A model generated the notes under the pieces. It was not told the origin of the DNA and searched no databases. It saw only the letters and a list, made by a program, of their open reading frames with translations. A program made the translations under genes and the position numbers. Shown here in pieces: positions 21,476-30,117 of a stretch of DNA of 64,000 nt (position 1 is its first letter; every line of letters begins with the position of its first letter). The DNA is from an uncultured Gammaproteobacteria bacterium (GTDB lineage: Bacteria > Pseudomonadota > Gammaproteobacteria > Pseudomonadales > Pseudohongiellaceae), in assembly GCA_913061515.1 (NCBI GenBank), contig CAJXSF010000003.1, positions 54,912 to 118,911 on the forward strand, given 5' to 3'.

Positions 21476-22225
21476 ATGTCAGTAATTAGTTTAAAAGGCA
21501 TCAAAAAGATATATCAACTTGGTGATAATACTGTGCATGCATTGCGCGGTGTCTCACTCGATATTGAAGAGGGTGAGTTTGTGGCCATCACTGGTCCATC
21601 AGGGTCTGGAAAATCGACCATGATGCACATCTTAGGGTGTTTAGATAGCCCAAGTGAAGGGGAATATTTACTCAATGGTAAAGATGTCTCAAATCTTCCT
21701 CCGCAAGAGTTAGCCGATATTCGCAATCGACAGATTGGCTTTGTTTTTCAGGGGTTCAACTTATTGCCCAGAACGAGCGCAGTGGAGAATGTCGAATTGC
21801 CACTTTTGTATTCTCGCCCAGTAATGCCAAACGGAGAACGGCATAATCGAGCAGTTGCAGCACTTACTTCGATGGGGCTTGCGGATCGTTTAGATCACCA
21901 TCCTAGCCAGTTGTCAGGTGGGCAACAACAGCGCGTAGCGATAGCAAGAGCGCTCGTTAATCATCCGAGTTTGATTCTAGCGGATGAACCTACAGGAAAT
22001 CTAGATTCCAAGACGAGTATCGAAGTGATGCGCTTATTGCAAGAACTTCGCGAGAAGCAAGGAATCACGATTGTACTCATTACACACGAACCTGAGATAG
22101 CAGCTTATGGGACACGAATAATCTCTGTTCGCGATGGTGTGATTATCAGTGATGAAAAAAATATCCCTCGCAGTGTAGACATACTGGAAGACCTGCCACC
22201 AATAGCAGCCGCAAGTGGTTACTAA
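21476..22225 (+). CDS. ABC transporter ATP-binding protein (MacB/LolD type)
   Basis: 249 residues from ATG 21476, which has GAGG at good spacing; in-frame TTG 21461 and ATG 21464 are less likely. Walker A GPSGSGKST, Q-loop FVFQGFNLLPRTSAVENV, signature LSGGQQQRVAIARAL, Walker B LILADEPTGNLDSKT and switch His in VLITHEPEIA. This is the 3.A.1.122/125 (MacB, LolD, FtsE) family that powers mechanotransmission rather than classical transport. It is the only ATPase beside three MacB-type permeases. The first permease starts 10 bases downstream. Confidence 0.95.
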   Translation: MSVISLKGIKKIYQLGDNTVHALRGVSLDIEEGEFVAITGPSGSGKSTMMHILGCLDSPSEGEYLLNGKDVSNLPPQELADIRNRQIGFVFQGFNLLPRTSAVENVELPLLYSRPVMPNGERHNRAVAALTSMGLADRLDHHPSQLSGGQQQRVAIARALVNHPSLILADEPTGNLDSKTSIEVMRLLQELREKQGITIVLITHEPEIAAYGTRIISVRDGVIISDEKNIPRSVDILEDLPPIAAASGY

Positions 22226-22234
22226 GGAGGCTAA

Positions 22235-23752
22235 ATGAGTGCCATGGTGCAAGTAGTCCTAATGGCATGGAATGCCTTAATGAGAAACAAGGTACAAACT
22301 CTTTTAGCGATGCTGGGTGTAATGGTTGGCGTAGGTGCATTGGTAACCAGTATGGCTCTAGGAAAAGGTGCACAAGAAGCCATAAAAGATCAGCTTTTGG
22401 CCGCTGGTGCCAATATGATCATCATTAATTCTGGGAACTACCAGGTCGAGCGCGCTGGGGCAGGAGGGTCTCCTGCTGATCACGCGTCAATTATCAAACC
22501 TCTTTCTCCTCGCTTGCGCACTGCACAATGGCTTCCCAATCCTATCAGCAATCATTCAGGTATTAAGCTTTATAGAACCCATTTCGAAGACGACCCAATG
22601 GCTGAACATGATCATCCTATAGCGAGTGAAAGATTAGGTGACGCGATGGCTGGGCTGGGAGCTGCTGCAACGCTATCTCTGGATGATGCTCGAGCCATAC
22701 GCGAGCAGCTAGATGGAATCGAATTTGTGGCTTCCGGTGTACATGAGAACGCACGAGTTGCAATTGCTAAGACCCCCGAAAAACAATGGTTTACTAGACT
22801 ACACGGCACCGAATCGCAATTGCCCGTCATTCGTAGCGGTTGGGTCTTTCCCTATGGGCGATTTCTTACTCAAAGCCAAGTTCGCAGCGCCGAACAAGTA
22901 ATGGTGCTAGGGAAGGTTGTAGCTGATCGTCTATTCGGAGAAAACGTCAATCCAGTAGGAGAGGTCCTTACGCTTTGGAATCAAGAATTTACAGTGGTGG
23001 GAGTTGTGGCTAGTCGTAGCTGGGCCTCTCAACCGGCTGCAGGCGATGACCAATTCGATGCGGTTTATATTCCTGTTACGACGGTCCATAGTCTACTGAA
23101 CCTAAGTAAACTCAATACCATTACGGTAACGACAGCCTCTGCAGGTGAAACCACTATCATCGCCAAGCAAATAGAAGACCTACTTAGGGTGCGCCATGGT
23201 ATTACAGAGCAAATGCCTGATGATTTTATGGTTCGGACGCAATCTGCGCAGCTGTTAGGGAAAGGATTAGCGCCAGATGTAGCGCGAATAGTGGCTGGCA
23301 ATCTGGAAAGTATCGAAGCCCTAACAATTGAACAACTCGCGGCGTCACTGCAGCGAGCCAACCGCACAATGTTAGCGTTATTAGCTGGTGTTGCAGCAGT
23401 ATCCCTACTCGTTGGAGGGATTGGAGTAATGAATCTTTTACTGTTATCTGTAACGCAGCGCACTCGCGAAGTTGGATTGCGTATGGCGATGGGCGCTCGT
23501 AGTCGAGATATCGCCAGTCAGTTTGTAATTGAAGCGATTGTTCTTAGTGTTGTTGGTGGCTTAGTAGGGATAACAGTGGGGGCATTGATTTCAGAAAGTC
23601 TCGAACAACTTTTTGCGTGGTCTACCGACGTGTCATTGTTGTCAATGGTGATCGCTATCGTTGTAGCAGCGTTATTAGGTACTGTTGCAAGTGTTTATCC
23701 AGCCCATCGAGCAGCTCAACTAAACCCTATCGGTGCTTTAAACCATGAGTAA
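22235..23752 (+). CDS. MacB-type ABC permease 1
   Basis: 505-residue inner-membrane permease. It has the MacB plan: an N-terminal transmembrane helix (~25-45, LLAMLGVMVGVGALVTSMALGKGA), a large periplasmic MacB_PCD domain (~50-370), then three C-terminal helices of the FtsX domain, with GGIGVMNLLLLSVTQRTREVGLRMAMGAR as the hallmark. GGAGG sits seven bases ahead of the ATG. No fused ATPase domain, unlike E. coli MacB. Its periplasmic domain carries a segment with several His and Asp residues (HFEDDPMAEHDHP) that could bind metal. The substrate is unknown. Confidence 0.92.
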   Translation: MSAMVQVVLMAWNALMRNKVQTLLAMLGVMVGVGALVTSMALGKGAQEAIKDQLLAAGANMIIINSGNYQVERAGAGGSPADHASIIKPLSPRLRTAQWLPNPISNHSGIKLYRTHFEDDPMAEHDHPIASERLGDAMAGLGAAATLSLDDARAIREQLDGIEFVASGVHENARVAIAKTPEKQWFTRLHGTESQLPVIRSGWVFPYGRFLTQSQVRSAEQVMVLGKVVADRLFGENVNPVGEVLTLWNQEFTVVGVVASRSWASQPAAGDDQFDAVYIPVTTVHSLLNLSKLNTITVTTASAGETTIIAKQIEDLLRVRHGITEQMPDDFMVRTQSAQLLGKGLAPDVARIVAGNLESIEALTIEQLAASLQRANRTMLALLAGVAAVSLLVGGIGVMNLLLLSVTQRTREVGLRMAMGARSRDIASQFVIEAIVLSVVGGLVGITVGALISESLEQLFAWSTDVSLLSMVIAIVVAALLGTVASVYPAHRAAQLNPIGALNHE

Positions 23753-23762
23753 TGAGGAAAAT

Positions 23763-24233
23763 ATGAGTACACAAAAAATTTGGAAATCTATTCTCGTACT
23801 TGTAACACTAATCCCAGCGTTAGCGTTTGGCCATGGCGAAGAGAGTCATGGGAATCATGATGCAAAACACGGCGGATTCGTAATGATGTTTTTAGAGATG
23901 CATTTCGAACTAGTTGTCGGAGAGGAGGGAGGCGTTAAGCTCTATTATAGCGATCCTATGCGAAACGATCTTCCTGCCTCAGTAGTTGCTGATGTTAGCA
24001 TCGAGATTGAGAGAGAGAATAATGAAATTGAGCCGGTGTCTATGAGCATTAGTTCAAGTGGGGACTTATGGCAAGGAGATAGTCGAGCACTCAATAGTGA
24101 AAATGACATAGTTCGAGTAGGTTTCTTGTTTCAAGGAGAACCATTTGTGCTTGATATACCCGCAATGGTATTGCCACAGTTTATGGATGCGCCTATGCCA
24201 ATAGTTGCGGAGTCCCCTCATGCTGGACACTAG
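23763..24233 (+). CDS. Small His-rich exported protein, putative metal binder
   Basis: 156 residues from ATG 23763, preceded by GAGGA; the reading frame also opens at 23745 without a signal-like start. A signal peptide ends at ALAFG. The mature N-terminus is HGEESHGNHDAKHGG and the C-terminus is SPHAGH, so both ends are His-rich. The middle is an acidic beta-rich stretch with LYYSDPMRNDLPASVVADVSIEIE. I do not recognise a named family. It sits between permeases 1 and 2 and overlaps the second, so it is surely part of the transporter unit. A periplasmic metal chaperone or sensor role for Zn, Cu or Ni is inference. Confidence 0.75.
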   Translation: MSTQKIWKSILVLVTLIPALAFGHGEESHGNHDAKHGGFVMMFLEMHFELVVGEEGGVKLYYSDPMRNDLPASVVADVSIEIERENNEIEPVSMSISSSGDLWQGDSRALNSENDIVRVGFLFQGEPFVLDIPAMVLPQFMDAPMPIVAESPHAGH

Positions 24234-25653
24234 TTTCAGAATGGCGTTAAAAGCATTGTCGCAAAATAGACTACAAGCGATGCTGACTTTAAGTGGTATG
24301 AGTATTGGAATTGCAATGGTGGTGCTCGTGTCAGGTTTAGGCAAAGGAGCGCAGGAGCAAATAGAAACTCAGATAGAAAGTGCTGGGCCGACGATGATTC
24401 GAATTAGAGCTGGGAATTTTCAATTACTTGCTCAGGCTAACGGTGGCCAGGACAGCTCTGGCGGTGAGGTTTCAGAGTCTCGATTAATAGATTCGGAAAT
24501 GCTAGCCATAGGCAGTACACAGGGCAGTGGCATGGTCAATGGCACTGAAAGACCTATAAAGATTACCAAAGTTCGAAGCCCGGCCTACCCACTAGGGCAT
24601 GACGAGCTATCGATGCTGAGCAATGATATCAACGATGTTCGTGCTGTTGCTGCAATTGTGACTGGAAACCTATCAACAGATGCAGAGAATAATCCTCCCG
24701 TGCGAATCGCACGCATATACGGTTTTCATAGTGCCTGGCAAGACATGCAAGCCTGGCGAATTTTGAAAGGGCGCACGATCAGCGAAGTTGAGCAGGATAG
24801 TGGCGCAGCGGTTATGTTAGTTAACAGCGCAATAGCGCAAAAACTTTGGCCCAACACTGAGGCGATCGGCCAGCACCTCCCGTTGGGTGGAAAACAAGTA
24901 ACTGTGGTGGGAATAATCGATGATGGGAATGACTCAAGCAGTGCGATCATTGTGCCGACTGTGTATGTTCCGTTAGCCCTTGCCATGGAGCTATTAGATA
25001 CTCGCCACTTTGATGAAATCAGTGTTCGTACGCGCTCAGTTGCTACAACAACAGTCGTTGCAGAGAATATTCGAGAAGCAATGCGTGAACTACGCAATTT
25101 GCCAGATGACACATTAGATGATTTCAGAGTGGAAACACAAAGTGTTAGTGCTATGCCAGGTATGGGTTCCGATCCGCGTCTAGCGCGTGCTGTTCATTCT
25201 AATGTGGTCGAATTCGAACTCGCGTCATGGGAAGAGATGGCGAAAAGTCTTCGCCAGGCAGGTCGTACATTTACGTTACTTCTTAGCGCTGCTGCAGCCG
25301 TGTCACTGTTGGTTGGTGGAATAGGGGTCATGAATATTATGTTGGTGTCTGTAGCCTCTCGACGTAGAGAGATTGGCCTTCGAATGGCAATGGGAGCACG
25401 AATGAACGATGTATTACTACAATTCATTGTTGAGGCGGTGACGCTTGCTGCTCTCGGAGGGGTGCTTGGGCTTATGCTTGGTACTGTCGGCTTGTATATT
25501 GCAAGCAACGCTATGCACTGGGCCACCTCTATTTCGACTTCAATGCTGCTGATCGCTGTCACTATGGCAGCCTTCACGGGCATCATTTTTGGTTATGGCC
25601 CAGCGCGAAGCGCCGCAAGATTGGATCCGGTCGTCGCCCTTAAATTTGAGTAA
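24220..25653 (+). CDS. MacB-type ABC permease 2
   Basis: 477 residues from ATG 24220, which has GGAG ahead; the frame extends to a TTG at 24205. Same plan as permease 1: N-terminal helix with MLTLSGMSIGIAMVVLVSGLGKGAQ, a periplasmic domain (~45-340), and the terminal FtsX part with GGIGVMNIMLVSVASRRREIGLRMAMGAR. It overlaps the His-rich gene by 14 bases. It is clearly diverged from permeases 1 and 3, especially in the periplasmic domain, so the three are not recent copies. The only nearby ATPase is the one at 21476. Confidence 0.92.
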   Translation: MLDTSFRMALKALSQNRLQAMLTLSGMSIGIAMVVLVSGLGKGAQEQIETQIESAGPTMIRIRAGNFQLLAQANGGQDSSGGEVSESRLIDSEMLAIGSTQGSGMVNGTERPIKITKVRSPAYPLGHDELSMLSNDINDVRAVAAIVTGNLSTDAENNPPVRIARIYGFHSAWQDMQAWRILKGRTISEVEQDSGAAVMLVNSAIAQKLWPNTEAIGQHLPLGGKQVTVVGIIDDGNDSSSAIIVPTVYVPLALAMELLDTRHFDEISVRTRSVATTTVVAENIREAMRELRNLPDDTLDDFRVETQSVSAMPGMGSDPRLARAVHSNVVEFELASWEEMAKSLRQAGRTFTLLLSAAAAVSLLVGGIGVMNIMLVSVASRRREIGLRMAMGARMNDVLLQFIVEAVTLAALGGVLGLMLGTVGLYIASNAMHWATSISTSMLLIAVTMAAFTGIIFGYGPARSAARLDPVVALKFE

Positions 25654-25669
25654 CTTTCAGGAGTTTTGA

Positions 25670-26983
25670 ATGTTTGTAATGCTGCCAGTTAGTATAAAAC
25701 TAGCGATTCGCTCCTTGGCTCGAAACCCACTTCGTACTGTATTGACTATGTTAGGTATTATTATTGGTGTCGCCGCGGTACTCACTATGGTAGCGCTTGG
25801 CACTGGGGCTCGCGGCTCGGTAGAAAATGAAGTGAGCTCAGCAGGAACTAATATAGTGTTTGTTCGCTCTGGTAATTACACACGAGGTGGTCGAAGTGTA
25901 GGCATTGCTTCAGGCAATGGTGCGGCCACTACCTTAGTCTATGCTGATGCCGAGGCCATTGTCGAAAGTATCTCTGGTATTAGTTCATTAAGCCCTGGAA
26001 TTTCTCTACGCACTTTTATTACGGCGGGAGACACACGTGAATTTGTTAGAGTTCAAGGGGTGGCAAGTAATTTTTCTGAAATCTACACTTGGTCAATGTT
26101 GCGTGGAGAAATGCTTGAAGATACGGGGACTCCGCAAGCGGTGTTGGGCCAGAATTTAGCAACAAAACTCTATGGTGATCGCAACCCACTTGGTCAATTC
26201 ATACAAGTACGAGAAATACTCTATAGCGTAGTTGGTGTGACTGATGGGGCAGCAGATGACCATGCCGACGTTCTGTTTGTTCCTTGGGAAACGTTACAAT
26301 CTAGTATGGGGAATTCCCACGTTGACTCTTTCACAATTGCGGCAGAGAAGGCAGGAGAAACTTCTATAATTGCCGACCAGATTAAGGGACTACTTAGAGC
26401 CCGTCATGGTATTAGCAATATTGAACAAGCAGACGGCTTGTTAGAGCCTGATGATTTCGTCGTTGAAACTCAAGCAGCTCAAGCTTTAACGAAAGGGTTA
26501 TATACGCCTGCAGCTGCGTTCGCTTTGGCAAACTTGCCTAAACTTGACGAAGTCACTCTTGATGAGATGTCCGATACCCTCGATAGGGCTAGTAATACGA
26601 TGACCGCATTGCTTGCTAGCATTGCTGCGGTATCTCTGATTGTAGGAGGCATTGGCATAATGAATATTATGCTCGTTGCAATTACTGAGAGAACTAGAGA
26701 GATAGGCTTAAGGATGGCCACTGGCGCTCGCTCTGGAGATGTCGCGATGTTGTTCCTAATTGAATCTGTAACGTTAAGCGTTGTAGGCGGGTTTATCGGT
26801 TTAATGTTAGGACTATTCTCTGCACAGATTGTTGCTTGGTCGCTAGGATGGCCTGCAACTATCTCAGTCTTTTCAACAGTAATCGCGATAGGTATTGCAG
26901 CGCTTGTAGGATTGGTATTTGGAATCTATCCAGCAAGGCGCGCATCCCTTTTAGATCCTATAGACGCACTTCGTACGGAGTAA
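25670..26983 (+). CDS. MacB-type ABC permease 3
   Basis: 437 residues. AGGAG lies nine bases ahead of the ATG. N-terminal helix LTMLGIIIGVAAVLTMVALGTGARG, a compact periplasmic domain, then GGIGIMNIMLVAITERTREIGLRMATGAR and two more helices. It is the shortest of the three and the closest in its core motifs to canonical MacB. In the periplasmic part SAGTNIVFVRSGNYTRGG resembles the corresponding segments of permeases 1 and 2. No MacA adaptor or TolC-like channel gene is in the window. Confidence 0.92.
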   Translation: MFVMLPVSIKLAIRSLARNPLRTVLTMLGIIIGVAAVLTMVALGTGARGSVENEVSSAGTNIVFVRSGNYTRGGRSVGIASGNGAATTLVYADAEAIVESISGISSLSPGISLRTFITAGDTREFVRVQGVASNFSEIYTWSMLRGEMLEDTGTPQAVLGQNLATKLYGDRNPLGQFIQVREILYSVVGVTDGAADDHADVLFVPWETLQSSMGNSHVDSFTIAAEKAGETSIIADQIKGLLRARHGISNIEQADGLLEPDDFVVETQAAQALTKGLYTPAAAFALANLPKLDEVTLDEMSDTLDRASNTMTALLASIAAVSLIVGGIGIMNIMLVAITERTREIGLRMATGARSGDVAMLFLIESVTLSVVGGFIGLMLGLFSAQIVAWSLGWPATISVFSTVIAIGIAALVGLVFGIYPARRASLLDPIDALRTE

Positions 26984-27008
26984 CCTCTGAAATTGGATTC
27001 TCAGTCTT

Positions 27009-28334
27009 ATGCCTACTCCTAACACAAAGAAAATGTCTTATCGAAGTAAGTCAATATTTACTGCCGCGCTCTTTACTACAGTAGCGCTTAGTTATTTATT
27101 AGTCTCTAGATCTAGCCCGCAACACGCTCTCGAGGGCTATGCAGCGCAATATATTGCTATCGCGATGGCACTAGATACTCTCCATGAAGGAGAGATCGAT
27201 ATCTATTACGGGCCAGAGTCATTGGATTATCGAACGCAAGGCACGAACAAAAACTTAGAGAATCTCATCAACGAAAGTGAACAGTTGCTTATTGATATTT
27301 CTAATCTTGATCTAGAACCAGTGTCCGATAGACAAACAGGATTAGCGACTAAAGTCTCAGCATTAAAAGCCGTAATGGAATCGTTGCTAGATGAAAAAAA
27401 TCTGACATTTACTGAACAAGCCAAAAATCTCTTCGGAATAGATCTTATTAACATAGACAGCATTGATGTGGGTATTTATCGAGAAGAGCTAGAAACACTA
27501 TTACCAGGTAGTGGGGCAATTGCCTATCGCCTAGCACAGTTTAGAAACCAATATATAGTTCCGGCGGATAAACGAGAAGCCGTTGTTACACGTGCACTTG
27601 AGCAATGTAAAAAGCTAGCACAAGCGCATTGGGATTTTCCCGAACAAGAAACATTAGTTGTAGAGTGGAGCAGGGATATTGCTGAACCTTGGCATGATTT
27701 CAAGGGCAATGGAGAAAGTCTATTGCGCATCAATCCTATGGGGATGGGCTATCTTTCTTCAGCCATCGATGTGGCATGCCATGAAGGATATGTCGGGCAT
27801 CATGCTCAGTATGTATTTATTGAGCAAAACAATAGTGAGGAATTATGGCCTGAAGCGTCACTCGTGTTACTCCGGTCGCCAGAATCAGCATTACGAGAGG
27901 GCGCTGCCAATTATGCTGTCAGTTTGGCGTTCCCAACGGAACTACGTATTGAGTTTGAAAAGAACGTACTTGCCCCGATTGCGGGCTTAGAGCATCTAGA
28001 TTTCGATAAGTATAACCGAGTACGAGAATTGCTCGATGAAATCTCATTAGCAACAGTCGCAATTCTTAGAGACTATAGTGATAGAACTATTCCCTCTGCT
28101 ACAGCGACCTTCCGCTTGGAACGTGACGCACTCGTTTCCAGCCCTAATCAATTGTTAGCCTTCACAGATCGATTTGGTGCTTATTCAGCAGCTTATACAA
28201 TAGCCAGAGAGAGAATTTCTGAGTATATCCAATGGCAGGTTGAGCGAACGGGGAAGAGCCCATGGCAGGTGCTAAAAACAATTGTTGAAGAGAATCAAAC
28301 CTCAGTATTAAATTACAATAGCACTGAATATTGA
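27009..28334 (+). CDS. DUF885-like exported protein with HExxxGHH motif
   Basis: 441 residues. One N-terminal hydrophobic segment (FTAALFTTVALSYLLVS) after a basic start indicates a signal peptide or anchor; ATG 27033 is an alternative start. A zincin-like motif HEGYVGHH is at about 258-265, with a downstream Glu in ALREGAANYAVSLAFP. This pattern matches DUF885-type putative metallopeptidases, where HExxPGHH is usual (Pro is replaced by Val here). Last gene of the run that begins at 19690, 25 bases after permease 3. Substrate unknown; peptide hydrolysis is inference from family and neighbours. Confidence 0.75.
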   Translation: MPTPNTKKMSYRSKSIFTAALFTTVALSYLLVSRSSPQHALEGYAAQYIAIAMALDTLHEGEIDIYYGPESLDYRTQGTNKNLENLINESEQLLIDISNLDLEPVSDRQTGLATKVSALKAVMESLLDEKNLTFTEQAKNLFGIDLINIDSIDVGIYREELETLLPGSGAIAYRLAQFRNQYIVPADKREAVVTRALEQCKKLAQAHWDFPEQETLVVEWSRDIAEPWHDFKGNGESLLRINPMGMGYLSSAIDVACHEGYVGHHAQYVFIEQNNSEELWPEASLVLLRSPESALREGAANYAVSLAFPTELRIEFEKNVLAPIAGLEHLDFDKYNRVRELLDEISLATVAILRDYSDRTIPSATATFRLERDALVSSPNQLLAFTDRFGAYSAAYTIARERISEYIQWQVERTGKSPWQVLKTIVEENQTSVLNYNSTEY

Positions 28335-28352
28335 AACGCTTTGCTTATTAAA

Positions 28353-28390
28353 AAGGTCCACTCGTTTAGTAACAAGTGGACCTTAGTTTT
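28353..28390. terminator. Bidirectional terminator
   Basis: A perfect 10-bp stem, AAGGTCCACT (28353-28362) with AGTGGACCTT (28375-28384), is flanked by A-rich sequence on the left and TAGTTTT on the right. It lies between convergent genes. Confidence 0.85.
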
Positions 28391-28397
28391 AACATAG

Positions 28398-30032
28398 TTA
28401 CTGCGGCGGATATTCAATCCCTAGCTGTTCTAGATATGTGTCATAGCGCGTTGGATCGTAGTAGTACTCGCGCATCTGTGGACGAATTTGCTCCATAATC
28501 TCGGTATTACGATCTATCGCAGGTTTATCTTGATCTGTAAGCACAGGAGCATAAGAAGTGCCATTGAGCTGTACATTCTCAAAATAATCTTTCGCTTTCG
28601 GTAACAATGTTGGATCTCTTAATAGATCTAAAACAGTCATAGCGACTACTTTTGCTCCAGCAGATGCCCCTTTATGTGCAATAGGTGTTGCCATTGCCAT
28701 TGCTGCAGTCACATGATGTGTTGTTGTATTAGGAATGTTTGAAGGGTAGCCTATGGTGATAGTCGGCACTGTCCACATAACATCACCAATATCATCTGAA
28801 GGTCCCCCCATTGCTGGGCCACGTGTTTCGGGAGTCGATAACTGACGAACTTCTGTTACTAGTGGTGAACTACCTTCGTTCATATAGCTAACGAATGAGG
28901 TCGTGTTATTTTGTTGCACAGCGCGAGCAAAAATAATGTCGTCTTCACTCCATTTCGGCATTCCTACCATTTTGATGTTTTCATAGGCAGCTTCTGCCAT
29001 TGCTTTATTGCCATGCATTGGCGCTGCATATCCAAGAATTCGACGTGACACCGTTGTCTCAGTAGCGAGGGCCGCTGCTTCAGAAATGGTGTTGCCTGTT
29101 TCAAATAATGTTCTCACTGATTCAAAAGTGAGATCGCGGAAGTAATACCAAACAGAGGCAACATCGGGCACGATATTGGGTTGGCCACCACCATTGCTGA
29201 TGATGTAGTGAGAACGCTGGGAGAGTGGCAAATGTTCGCGACGCATATTCCAGGCGTAATTCATTAGTTCAACTGCATCGAGTGCGCTTCGGCCCGCCCA
29301 AGGGGCACCGGCACCATGAGCCGTTTTTCCATGGAATGTATATTCGACTGATACCATGCCATTTCCGCCCGTTGCCCCCCAAGATGTTTGAAGGTCGCGG
29401 CCAACGTGACTGAAAATATTTGCGTCCACGTCATCGAATACACCATCGCGTACATAATAGGCTTTAGTTGCGAGTAACTCCTCAGCAACACCCGGCCAAA
29501 TCTTAAGTCGGCCTTTAATATCATGCTTGATCATTAGTTCTTTCACTGCTAGAGCTGCAACTACCATCGCTGGCATTCCTGAGTTATGCCCTTCGCCATG
29601 CCCCGGGGCCCCTGGCACGAGTGGCTGAATCTCAGCAGAACCTGGAAGTTGTGAGAGCCCGAGAAGGGCATCAATATCGCTGCCAAGAGCAATCGTGGGG
29701 CCATCGCCATTAGCCCACACAGCAGTCCACGCCGTCGGAATACCTGCGATACCAGTCTCAATCTCGAAACCGTTGTCTTCGAGTATGCCAGTAATATAGC
29801 CGGAGGTTTCATATTCTTGAAACCCAGGCTCTGCGAAACTAAAAATAGAGTCAACCATCTCTTGTACCAATTTCGCACGGCCATCTATGTTGATTTGAAC
29901 TTCGGATTTGAGTTCATCAATTGATTGCGCAAATGCCAATGGGCTGCAAAGGAATGTGCTAAGTGCAAAACTGGAAATAAAAGGGTGCTTGTTAAAAATA
30001 TGCAAAGGATGTTTTAGTGGATTTGTCGACAT
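28398..30032 (-). CDS. Exported M20D amidohydrolase, AbgB-like (paralogue A)
   Basis: 544 residues with a signal peptide (cleavage near PLAFAQ), so probably periplasmic. AbgB-like enzymes cleave amide bonds of N-acylated amino acids, such as p-aminobenzoyl-glutamate. Core motifs: SDIDALLGLSQ, HGEGHN (145-150), GVAEELLATK, the TAHGAGAPWAGRSALDAVELMNYAWN dimerisation domain, and a late THHVTAAMAMATPIAHKG. The usual Cys of HGCGHN is Glu147 here. It is roughly 80% identical by eye to paralogue B, 85 bases upstream. Cleavage of short peptides or acyl amino acids would suit the surrounding glycine/serine genes, but the substrate is not shown. Confidence 0.87.
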   Translation of the reverse strand: MSTNPLKHPLHIFNKHPFISSFALSTFLCSPLAFAQSIDELKSEVQINIDGRAKLVQEMVDSIFSFAEPGFQEYETSGYITGILEDNGFEIETGIAGIPTAWTAVWANGDGPTIALGSDIDALLGLSQLPGSAEIQPLVPGAPGHGEGHNSGMPAMVVAALAVKELMIKHDIKGRLKIWPGVAEELLATKAYYVRDGVFDDVDANIFSHVGRDLQTSWGATGGNGMVSVEYTFHGKTAHGAGAPWAGRSALDAVELMNYAWNMRREHLPLSQRSHYIISNGGGQPNIVPDVASVWYYFRDLTFESVRTLFETGNTISEAAALATETTVSRRILGYAAPMHGNKAMAEAAYENIKMVGMPKWSEDDIIFARAVQQNNTTSFVSYMNEGSSPLVTEVRQLSTPETRGPAMGGPSDDIGDVMWTVPTITIGYPSNIPNTTTHHVTAAMAMATPIAHKGASAGAKVVAMTVLDLLRDPTLLPKAKDYFENVQLNGTSYAPVLTDQDKPAIDRNTEIMEQIRPQMREYYYDPTRYDTYLEQLGIEYPPQ

Positions 30033-30117
30033 AATTCCTTCCTATAGACCTAGTAAAAAGAGCTTACAGAGAAACTCCGTAAGCTCTATTTGATTATTTT
30101 GGGTATAAGCAAAATGA

